Shown: positions 1 to 8,348 of the stretch, one piece after another | Position numbering within the stretch: position 1 is the first letter of the stretch | Layout: the number at the start of each line of letters is the position of its first letter | Assembly (NCBI GenBank): GCA_963846885.1 | Contig: CAWJXS010000014.1 | Span: 41,034-105,033 of the forward strand | DNA length: 64,000 nt | Direction: 5' to 3' | DNA from: RPQJ01 sp963846885 | Lineage (GTDB): Bacteria > Pseudomonadota > Gammaproteobacteria > Steroidobacterales > Steroidobacteraceae | Made by a program: the position numbers and the translations under genes | The notes under the pieces: model-generated | Told to the model about the DNA's origin: nothing | The model's database searches: none | What the model saw: the letters and a program-made list of their open reading frames with translations, nothing else

Positions 1-904
1 CGTCCGTTGTGGGCCTTCCTGGTCTACGACATCGTCGCCATGGCGCTCAAGCTGGCTGGTGTCCAGCCACCCGGCCTGTGGCTCGAAGCGGCGTGCGTGG
101 CTTTCGCCGTAGTTGCTGTTCTGGCAGACGCTGACGGCCCGCAGCCGGGGTGAGCAGTTCGCCCATCAGGACCTCACGGATTTCCGCAAGGTCCTGGCCG
201 CCAACTCGTTGAGCTGGATCGGCGTGCAGACGATGTTCGTGTACATGATCGCCTTCGTCCAGCAGCGGTTTCCGGAGCTCGGCGACGATGCCACCGGCCG
301 CATGATGTCGATGAGCTTCCTGATGCTGAATGCGGTTGCTGCAGCCTTGCCTGCGTTGGTACTGCTGCCACTCGCAAAGAAATACGACGTCGTGAAAGTG
401 CATTCAGCCTGCCTGGCCGTCATGGCCGCCGGGTTTGCTGGCGTGTACTTGTTCGCGCACTCAGCCCTGCCGCTGTATGCGCTGATGGCGATGATGGGAA
501 TCGGCTGGGCGGCGATCGTGAGCCTGCCGTTCGCGATCATGTCGCAGCGCGTCGATGCCTCGCGCATCGGGCTCTACATGGGCGTATTCAACCTCTCGAT
601 CGTCCTGCCGCAGCTCGTCGTGAGCCTCGGCATCGGCACGTTCGTCAGCAGGGTCGAGGACAAGGGCGCGATCTTCCTGATCGGCGCAATCAGCCTGGGT
701 CTGGCTGCGGTCGCGTGGCGCAGTGTTTCCGGCAAGGAAGATCCAGTCAGCGCAGCCACGACCGGCGGGCACGCTCACCTGATAGCGCAGGCGAGCCAGA
801 CAAAAAGCCCCCGCCGGCAGACCGGCGAGGGCTTCAGTGTCGAACTCCGCACCGGCTTGAACAGCCGGTGCGGGCAGGTCGCTGACGGTTACCGGAACTT
901 GTAG
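1..904 (+). pseudogene. SLC45-like MFS sugar transporter, 5' partial and frameshifted
   Basis: This is the C-terminal half of a major facilitator superfamily permease, a multi-helix inner-membrane sugar:H+ symporter type. The window starts inside the gene. Frame 1 (from base 1) gives a hydrophobic segment (RPLWAFLVYDIVAMALKL) that stops near 151. From about 113 the protein continues in frame 2 with GEQFAHQDLTDFRKVL, a typical central loop, followed by five to six hydrophobic helices (for example MSFLMLNAVAAALPALVLL). A frameshift between about 100 and 150 is therefore needed to join the halves. The tail after about residue 205 of the frame-2 part is Arg/Ser-rich, crosses a terminator hairpin and overlaps the convergent receptor gene, so the true stop may be earlier (near 780) after another frameshift. 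The maltodextrin substrate is inferred only from the glucan operon next door. Confidence 0.7.
805..834 (-). terminator. Intrinsic terminator of the TonB receptor gene
   Basis: A GC-rich hairpin with arms 805-817 and 822-834 (one mismatch, 4-base loop) is followed on the minus strand by a run of five T. It lies about 55 bases after the minus-strand receptor stop. A second perfect 9-bp hairpin (arms 849-857 and 863-871) sits between the stop and this terminator. Confidence 0.7.
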
Positions 905-3782
905 TTCAGGCCCAGCAGGTACTGCGTGCCGTATTCCTGGTAGTCCAGGAGGCGCTGCTTGTTTTCAGAGTAGGCGATGTACGGTTCGTTGGTCAGGTTG
1001 TTGACCTGGAACAGCACCTGCAACCCATCCAGCGCGTTGCCGCTGAACGCATAGCTCACCTGCGCGTCCGTGATCATGTCCGAATCCACGTAACGCAGCG
1101 CGCGCTCGTTGGCGAAGTTGGCGACTTCACCGATGTATTCCGAGCGGTAGCGCGTCGCGATGCGGGCGCCGAAGCCATGGTTTTCGTAGTACAGCGTGGC
1201 GTTCCACACGTCCTCGGACAGGCCCGGCAGCGGGATGTTCTCGGTCGCGACCGAGCTGATCGAACCCTGGATCTCGATGTCGCTCTCCGTGTACGAGTAG
1301 CTCAGGATCGCGCCGAAGCCGTCGAGCGCCTCGGAGAACATGTCGAACGGCAACGAGGCCGCGAACTCCATGCCCCACAGGTAGCCACCCTCGCCGTTGA
1401 CCGGCTGCGTGAAGCGACCCGTGCACTGCTTGACCACGCCCGGCGGGAAAGCCGTGTCGGGGGTCGTCGCGCAGAGTGCGTCAAAATTGTAGCCGTCGGT
1501 GGTCTGGTTGTAGATGTAGGTGTCGAGGTCCTTGTAGAACGCCGCCGCCGACACGTAGCCCTTGTTGTCGTAGAAGTACTTCTCGTACGACACGTCGAAG
1601 GCCCAGGCCTCCCACGGATCGAGCTGCGCGTTGCCGCCGCTGCCGCCCGGCTCGCCGGTGGCGAAGTTGAAGCCGCTCTCTTCCGTCGCCTTCAACTGGT
1701 CCATGCGCGGACGGGCCTGTTCCTTGCGCAAGGCCGAAGCGAACCGCCTGCGAATCCGGCAGGACGAAGGCCAGGTTGATCTGCGGCAGCACGTCGGTGA
1801 AGTCCTTGCCGTCCGTGATGCTGTAAACCGTGTTGCCCGCAGCGGTGTTGACGCGGTACGCGTCGGAGCTCTGGTCGGTGTAGATCACCTGCACGCCGAC
1901 GTTGCCCTTCAACGTGATCGTGTCCGAGATGTCATGATCCAGTTCGCCGCGGATAAACGTCGTGGCGATCTTTTCTTCGACCGTCCAGAACTTGCCGGCC
2001 AGGTACGCGAAGCCCGGCTGGGTCGGGGCTGCCCCAGACGACCGGGTTGAAGTACTCGCGCAGCACGCCGTTGACGTTCCAGGCGAGCGCCCGGCCGGCG
2101 TCGGCGTAGTTCAGGTTCATGTTGCCGAGCAGCAGGACTCGGGTCGATCTGGTAGGCGCCACCGCCGATCGTGCTGAGCGCTCGATTCCGGCGATTCCTT
2201 TTCCTTCGAGCGGTCGCCGTAGTTGACGCCGAACGTCAGGCTCTGGAACCACCACATGTCCCTGTCGAGCGTCGCGTCGAGCCGGAACGAGGTCAGCTCG
2301 TCCTCGGTGCGCGGCTTCTTGGTGTAGCCCGAACCGTAGATCGTCGGACCGACCAGGACCTGCGTCGGGTCGGTGTAGTCGCGCAGGAACGACAGCGACG
2401 GCATGTTGCTGTTGTTACGCAGCTGGAACGTGCCCGTGTCGTACTGGTTGCGCGGCGCCGTGCCGTTCGCAGGCAGCAGTCGCGTACTGCGCGTTGATCT
2501 CGGGCTGCAGCTGGTCACGCGTGGCGTTCGAGTAGCTGATGTCGGCCATCAGCGACCACTCGTCGCTCAGCGTGAACTCGTTGCGCCAGCCCGTCGCGAT
2601 GATCTCGTCTTCGGTCGTGAACAGGAAGTTGCGCACCAGCGGCATCACGTTGTTCAGCGTGCCGGCGACGATCGTATCGTTGCGGACGGTGGTGTTGGAG
2701 TAACCGAACACCGTGCCGTTCGGGAACACGCCGTCGCAGCACGGCGCCGGATAGCCACCGAGGTTGACCTCGAGGCTGCGCGCGTTGTTGGTCTGGTCCA
2801 TCGTCGACCAGTACAGGTCGATCACGCCCGTGTAGAAATCATTGGGCGCGAACTGCACCGCGGCCATCAGGCCGTCGCGTTCCGTCGAACCCATGTCCGC
2901 ACGGACCTTCATGCCGTTCGTGACGTAATTGCCGGCTGCAACGCCCGGATTGTTCGTGCAGTTGGCCGGGGAGCCGCCACCGCAGCTGGCCGCGCCGCCG
3001 CTGCTGCCAGCCGGATTCCACGGCTCGTACGTGCCGAAGCCCGCCGTGTTGATCGGCGAGTCGAGGTGCGCATAGCCGATGGCCAGGCCCAGCTTGCCGT
3101 CCATGAACTGGTCGATGTACGAGAAGCTCGCGCGGAACCCGGTGTCGTCCGAGTCGGCGCCGAGGTCGTGGTTGTCGTTCATTTCGCCGCGCAGGTTCAG
3201 CACCACGGCCTGCTTGCCGTAGTCGAGCGGGCGCACCGTGCGCATGTCGATCGTGCCGGCGAGGCCCTGGCCGATCAGCTTCGAGTCAGGCGTCTTGTAG
3301 ACGATGACCTGGCTGATCAGTTCCGACGGGTACTGGTCGAATTCGACGTTGCGGTTGTCACCGGTGGTCGCCTGCTCGCGGCCGTTGAGCAGCGCGGAGG
3401 TGAAGCCAGGGTCGGTGCCGCGAAGGCTGATCGCCGAGGCGCGGCCTTCGGCGCGCTGCGACGTGAGGCCCGGCAGTCGCGAGATGGATTCAGCGATGCT
3501 GGTGTCCGGCAGCTTGCCGATGTCTTCCGCCGAGATCGACTCGACGATGCTCATCGCTTCCTGCTTGGTCGCGATCGCGCTCTGGATACCGGCGCGGATG
3601 CCGGTGACGACGATCTCTTCGAGTTCTCCCTCGGCAGCGGGCGCGGCTTGCGCGTGCACCATGCCAGGCATGCCGAGCGCAATGGCGATCGCGAACGACA
3701 GCGCGGTGCGACGGGTGGGAGGAAGAATCGAACTGAAACGATCGACGACGCGCGTGTCGCCGGACTGCAATTGCTTGGCCAC
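889..3782 (-). pseudogene. TonB-dependent outer-membrane receptor (TIGR01782 type), multiply frameshifted
   Basis: The gene encodes a TonB-dependent receptor of about 950 residues that would take up a large substrate across the outer membrane. The intact N-terminal part has a signal peptide (ALSFAIAIALGMPGMVHAQ), a TonB-box-like region (EEIVVTGI) and a plug domain (ESISRLPGLTSQRAEGRAS, then SLRGTDPGF). The barrel ends in LLGLNYKFR. I chose the GTG at 3782 because a strong AGGGGG ribosome site lies 5-6 bases before it. The protein changes frame at about 2480 (QYA to LLPANGT), 2185 (SPESSA to STIGGGAYQIDP), 2145 (to LLLGNMNLNYADAG), 2025 (PDPAG to FAYLAGKFW) and 1735 (FGLA to EQARPRMDQL). Each part matches the family, so this is one gene with at least five indels. 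Either the assembly is poor here or the gene is decaying. Maltodextrin is the likely substrate from context only. Confidence 0.85.
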
Positions 3783-3864
3783 AAAAGCCCCCTGATGGTT
3801 ACAAAGGTGTAGTGCACACCCAACACAAGATGCTAGTCGCGCTCTAAAACCAGTTGCAATGGCG

Positions 3865-3878
3865 TGCAAACGTATTCA
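3865..3878. promoter_or_regulatory. Candidate LacI/MalR-type operator
   Basis: The sequence TGCAAACGTATTCA is an imperfect palindrome with the central CG and TGnnAnCG...CA pattern of LacI-family operators. It lies about 85 bases upstream of the receptor GTG and 60 bases past the malQ stop, a good place to control the receptor. Ten of 14 positions are symmetric. No regulator gene is visible in the window. Confidence 0.35.
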
Positions 3879-3890
3879 TTGAATAATGTA

Positions 3891-3916
3891 TCGGTGTTGC
3901 CCAATAGCAACACCGA
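3891..3916. other. Hairpin between malQ and the TonB receptor
   Basis: A perfect 9-bp inverted repeat (TCGGTGTTG at 3891-3899, CAACACCGA at 3908-3916, 8-base loop) lies just after the malQ stop on the minus strand. No T-run follows it, so it may stabilise the 3' end of the glucan operon mRNA rather than terminate it. Confidence 0.4.
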
Positions 3917-3939
3917 ATCTACGCATAAACCCGGATGAG

Positions 3940-6120
3940 TTAACCGGTACGTGCGGAGTGAACGTCGCCCAGCAATGTGCGCACGGCTTCCGCCTCGAAC
4001 ATCGCGCGGGTGTCGCAGGACATCTTGCGTTGCCAGTTGGCATGGTCTTCGTGCGTGCCCGGCACGTTGACCGGGTCTGCCATGCCGAGCAGATCTTCGG
4101 CCTGCAGCACCACCAGTGCGGAATTGGTGCGGGCCAGGTAAACGTGCACCGCGCGCGACAAGGCGGCGGAATACGAAGTCTCGCTGCCGTCACAGCCAGC
4201 CACCGGAATGCCTTCCGCGCCAAGCGCGGCCAGCAATGAGTGGCGGTCACGAATGCGCTCGGCGAGCACCTGCAGGCGCATCTCGTCGCTGGGATACAGC
4301 GACAACCGGCGCCGCAGTTCGACGTCGCTGGCGGACCAGTAGCCGAGCAGCGTCGGCAGGTCGTGCGTCGTGATCGTCGCAATGGCGCGTCGCGGATAGT
4401 CGCGCGGCGGGATGAAGCTGCCGTCGGCACGCTTCTCGAACAGCAGCACGCGGTAGGAATACACGGCCCGCTCGCCCATCGCGTGCGACATCTCGGGCGG
4501 CACCGTGCCCAGGTCCTCGCCCACGACCAGGCAGCTGTGCCGCTCGCTCTCGAGCGCGAGCACCGACATCAGGTCGTCGAGCGGATAGTGCACGTAGCCG
4601 CCGTCCGTGGAGCCGAGCCCGGCCGGCACCCACCACTGGCGGAACAACGCCATCACGTGATCGAGGCGCAGCGCCCCGAAGTGACGCATGTTGGCGGCGA
4701 TCAGGTTGCGGAACGGCCGGTACTGCTCGGCGAGCAGCACGTTGGGATCCTGCGGCGGGATGCCCCAGTCCTGGCCCTTGAGCGCGAGCGCGTCCGGTGG
4801 CGCGCCGACGCCCGCTCCCTTGCGGTACAGCGCCTGGTCCGACCACGTCTCGGAACCGCTCGGGTTCACGCCCACGGCGTAATCGCCGTAAAGCCCGATC
4901 GGCATGCCCAGCTCGCGCGCCAGCGACTGCGCCTCGCCCAGCTGCACGTCGGCAAGCCACTGCAACCAGGCGTAGAACTCGACGCGCTCGGCGTGCTCTG
5001 CGGCAAACGCCTGCACGGACGCGTGCGCCGGATTCCGGTACGCCTCTGGCCACACGGGCCAGCCCCAGCGCTGGCCGTCCTCGGCCCGCATGAACTCATC
5101 GAGCGCATCGTGCAACGCATGCAGATGCAGCGATTCACCGCGTTCGGCCAGGTACGCCGCGAACTGCGCCCCGCGCGCGGATGCCCCTGCCGCGCGTTCG
5201 CGCCGGAACTGCGCGTGCAGCATCCGCAACACGGGCAGCTTGGCCCGTGCGACGCCGGGATAGTCGACGACCGCCGTGTCACGCAGCCGCGCCAGCTCTG
5301 CCTGGAACGTTGCCGCAGCCACGTGCGCGCGAGCCGCGTCGCAGCGCGCGTATTCCGGCACCTGCTCGACGGCGATGTACATCACGTTCAGGAAGTGCCG
5401 CGACGACGCGCTGTACGGGCTGAACTGCCAGGGATTGCCCGGAAACAACGCATGCAACGGATTCAGGCCGATGAACGCGGCGCCGTGCCCTGCGCAGCCG
5501 CGCACGACCGCGGCGAGGTCGGTGAAGTCGCCGATGCCCCAGTTCTGTGCCGACCGCAACGTATAGAGCTGCACGGCCACACCCCACAGGCGCTGGCCGT
5601 CGCGCAGGACACGCGGCTCGAAGCACTGCTGCGGCGCGACCACCAGCGCGCTGTGCGCGGTTGCACCACTGCCCAGGCTGACATGCAATGCGTGATAGCC
5701 GTGCGGCAGGTTGCCGGGCAGCGGCAACTCACGCCGCGTCTGCCAGCGGCCGTCGAGTTCGCGCCGCTCATGTTCCTGCAGCGAGCCTGCCAGCACTTCG
5801 CCGTCGACTTTGTCGCCGCTCGCCAGCGTGATCTGCCAGCGCACCGGCTGCTCGAGCTCGTCGGCGGGAATCGCCACTGCGACTCCCGTGCGTTGCGGGT
5901 GCAGCACGACCACCGGCGGCAGCAGCTGCCGCATGTGGCGCACGGCATCCGCGTGCAGTTCGTGCTCGATGGCGGCGGCATCGGTGGTCGGGCATCCCAT
6001 CGCCGCAAGGATCGCGGTCTTGGTATGCCGGCCGATCTGCAGCAGATCGCCCCGATAGTTGTGGTACGCGTCGCCGATGCCGCGCTGCCGTGCGAGTTGG
6101 TCGAGCAATGATTCGAGCAT
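3940..6120 (-). CDS. malQ: 4-alpha-glucanotransferase (amylomaltase)
   Basis: The product is a cytoplasmic GH77 enzyme that transfers alpha-1,4-glucan segments between maltodextrins and releases glucose. The protein is 726 residues, close to E. coli MalQ (about 694). The nucleophile motif RLDHVMALFRQWW lies near residue 485, the acid/base motif GEDLGTVPPEM near 531 and THDLPTLLGYW near 585; all three catalytic acids are present. I start at the ATG at 6120 (MLESLLDQLARQRGI), which begins where family alignments begin, rather than at a start 39 bases upstream. It is the last gene of the minus-strand series glgP-glgB-glgX-malQ, 69 bases after glgX, and would process the short maltodextrins released by GlgP and GlgX. 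Confidence 0.96.
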   Translation of the reverse strand: MLESLLDQLARQRGIGDAYHNYRGDLLQIGRHTKTAILAAMGCPTTDAAAIEHELHADAVRHMRQLLPPVVVLHPQRTGVAVAIPADELEQPVRWQITLASGDKVDGEVLAGSLQEHERRELDGRWQTRRELPLPGNLPHGYHALHVSLGSGATAHSALVVAPQQCFEPRVLRDGQRLWGVAVQLYTLRSAQNWGIGDFTDLAAVVRGCAGHGAAFIGLNPLHALFPGNPWQFSPYSASSRHFLNVMYIAVEQVPEYARCDAARAHVAAATFQAELARLRDTAVVDYPGVARAKLPVLRMLHAQFRRERAAGASARGAQFAAYLAERGESLHLHALHDALDEFMRAEDGQRWGWPVWPEAYRNPAHASVQAFAAEHAERVEFYAWLQWLADVQLGEAQSLARELGMPIGLYGDYAVGVNPSGSETWSDQALYRKGAGVGAPPDALALKGQDWGIPPQDPNVLLAEQYRPFRNLIAANMRHFGALRLDHVMALFRQWWVPAGLGSTDGGYVHYPLDDLMSVLALESERHSCLVVGEDLGTVPPEMSHAMGERAVYSYRVLLFEKRADGSFIPPRDYPRRAIATITTHDLPTLLGYWSASDVELRRRLSLYPSDEMRLQVLAERIRDRHSLLAALGAEGIPVAGCDGSETSYSAALSRAVHVYLARTNSALVVLQAEDLLGMADPVNVPGTHEDHANWQRKMSCDTRAMFEAEAVRTLLGDVHSARTG

Positions 6121-6189
6121 GCCATTCCGTCCGCTTGGGCGGCCGCGACGATGCCTCACACCGGGCGCCGCCGCAACCGTGTTTTCTTC

Positions 6190-8340
6190 CTAACCCGTCT
6201 GGATCCGCGACTCGAGCAGGACCGTGCTCTGGGGCTGCACGGCCAGCCGCATGCCCGCGGCCAGGTTCACCACCATGCGCGGCGGCTGCTCGTGACTCGT
6301 GTCGAACAGCACGCCCCACGCCGAATCTTCGGGCGCGGGAGGCAAAGTCATCTGCGTCGGGGCGTCGTCCGCGTTGAAGACGATGAGCAGGTCGCCCGTG
6401 CGCGTATTGCGCGCGGCCGCTCCGTTCAACAGCACGGCGATCGAGCACAGGTTGGAATCGTTCCAGTCACTTTCCGTCATCTCGCGACCGGACGGGTGCA
6501 GCCACGCGACGTCCTTGGTGTCGGCGCCGCGCTGGGTGCCTTTCAGGAAGGTGTCGCGCCGCAGCCAGAGCCGCGATTTGCGCAGGTCGATCAGCCGTCG
6601 CACGAAGGCGATCAGCGGCGCGTTGCGCTCGGCCAGCGTCCAGTCGATCCAGTTGATCTCGTTGTCCTGGCAGTACGCATTGTTGTTGCCCCGCTGCGTG
6701 CGACCGAACTCGTCGCCTGCGAGCAGCATGGGCACACCTTGTGACAGGAAGACTGTCGCCAGCAGGTTGCGGACCTGCCGGGCGCGCGTGCCGAGAATGA
6801 CTGGATCGTCCGTCGGTCCCTCAGCGCCGTAGTTGGCGCTCAGGTTGTGCGCGTGCCCGTCGCGATTGGCCTCGAGATTGGCCTCGTTGTGGCGCTGCGC
6901 GTAGGCAACCGTATCGTGCAGCGTGAAGCCATCGTGGGCCGCGACGTAGTTGACGCTGGCCGTGGGCTTGCGGCCGCGCGCACGGAAAAGATCGCTCGAA
7001 CCCGCGAAACGCTCGACGAACGCGCCGACCAGCGGACGATCGCCGCGCCAGAACGCACGCGCGGTGTCGCGATAGTGATCGTTCCATTCCGCCCAGCCCA
7101 CGGGAAACGAACCGAGCTGGTATCCGCCCGGGCCGACGTCCCACGGTTCCGCGATCATCTTGAGGTAGGCCAGTTGCGGGTCCGCACGCAATGCCGAGAA
7201 GAACGGCGCCGCACGGCTGAAGCCCGTCGCGTCGCGGCCCAGGATCGGTGCCAGGTCGAAGCGGAAGCCGTCGACGCGCATCTCGGTGGCCCAGTAGCGC
7301 AGGCAGTCGATCACCATCGCGCGCACGCCGGGTTCGTCGAAGTTGATCGTGTTGCCACAACCGGAAAAATTCACGTAGTGCGCGCGATTGTCGGACGACA
7401 ACCGGTAGTAGAGCGCGTTGTCGAATCCGCGCAGGCCCAGCGTCGGCCCGTGCTCGTTGCCTTCCGCCGTGTGGTTGAAGACCACGTCGAGGATGACTTC
7501 GAGACCGGCCTCGTGCAGCGCGCGCACCATCGTCTTGAATTCGATGACGGCATCGTCGACGGCGTAGCGCGGCTCGGGCGCGAACCACGCGAGCGAGTTG
7601 TAGCCCCAGTAATTGGCCAGCCCACGCTCGGCCAGGAACTGCTCGCTGACGAAGGCCTGCACCGGCATCAGTTCGATCGTCGTGACGCCCAGCTGCTTGA
7701 AATGCTCGATGACCGCGGGCTGCGCGAGCCCGAGGTACTTGCCGCGCAGGTGCGGCGGCACTCCGGGATGGCGCTGCGTGAAGCCCTTGACGTGCACTTC
7801 GTAGATGATCGTGTCGCGCCACGGCACGTTCGGTGAACGAACCTTCGCCCAGTCGAAGCTGCCGTCCACCACTTCGGCCCGTGGCACATAGGGCGCGCTG
7901 TCGTCGGTCGACGGCAGGTCGTCGCGGCCGCGCACCGAACCTTGCAGCGAAGGGTGCCATTGAAACGGTCCGCGCAATGCCTGCGCACACGGATCCACCA
8001 GCAACTTGGCAGGATTGAAGCGATGCCCTCGCGCAGGCTCGTACGGGCCGTGCACGCGATAGCCGTACTGCAGGCCCGGGCCGCCGAAGCGCGCGGGGAG
8101 AAAGCCGTGCCAGAGATTCCCGGTGCGTGACGGCAGGTCGAGCCGCGCCACTTCGTCGCGCCCGCTGGCATCGAACAGGCACAGTTCGACGCGGCTCGCG
8201 TTGGCGCTCAGCACGGCGAAATTGGTGCCGCGCCCCGTCCAGTTCGCACCGAGGGGCTGCGGCGAGCCCGCTTCGAGCCGCGGCGAACCCGGCGCGAGAT
8301 CAAACGCCATGTCGTCCTGGGTGGGGTCGAACGCGTCCAT
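6190..8340 (-). CDS. glgX: Glycogen debranching enzyme GlgX
   Basis: The product is a GH13_11 isoamylase-type debranching enzyme that cleaves alpha-1,6 branches of phosphorylase-limited glycogen. It has an N-terminal CBM48 domain (LGANWTGRGTNFAVLSANAS), then the (beta/alpha)8 barrel with DGFRFDLAPILGR (nucleophile, near residue 363), AEPWDVGPGGYQLGSFP (acid/base, near 397) and AHDGFTLHD (near 469). At 716 residues it is somewhat longer than E. coli GlgX (657). The ATG at 8340 lies 8 bases after the glgB stop, which suggests translational coupling. An alternative ATG at 8313 has a better ribosome site (AGGA) and is equally compatible with the family. Confidence 0.95.
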   Translation of the reverse strand: MDAFDPTQDDMAFDLAPGSPRLEAGSPQPLGANWTGRGTNFAVLSANASRVELCLFDASGRDEVARLDLPSRTGNLWHGFLPARFGGPGLQYGYRVHGPYEPARGHRFNPAKLLVDPCAQALRGPFQWHPSLQGSVRGRDDLPSTDDSAPYVPRAEVVDGSFDWAKVRSPNVPWRDTIIYEVHVKGFTQRHPGVPPHLRGKYLGLAQPAVIEHFKQLGVTTIELMPVQAFVSEQFLAERGLANYWGYNSLAWFAPEPRYAVDDAVIEFKTMVRALHEAGLEVILDVVFNHTAEGNEHGPTLGLRGFDNALYYRLSSDNRAHYVNFSGCGNTINFDEPGVRAMVIDCLRYWATEMRVDGFRFDLAPILGRDATGFSRAAPFFSALRADPQLAYLKMIAEPWDVGPGGYQLGSFPVGWAEWNDHYRDTARAFWRGDRPLVGAFVERFAGSSDLFRARGRKPTASVNYVAAHDGFTLHDTVAYAQRHNEANLEANRDGHAHNLSANYGAEGPTDDPVILGTRARQVRNLLATVFLSQGVPMLLAGDEFGRTQRGNNNAYCQDNEINWIDWTLAERNAPLIAFVRRLIDLRKSRLWLRRDTFLKGTQRGADTKDVAWLHPSGREMTESDWNDSNLCSIAVLLNGAAARNTRTGDLLIVFNADDAPTQMTLPPAPEDSAWGVLFDTSHEQPPRMVVNLAAGMRLAVQPQSTVLLESRIQTG

Positions 8341-8348
8341 CAGACGGC

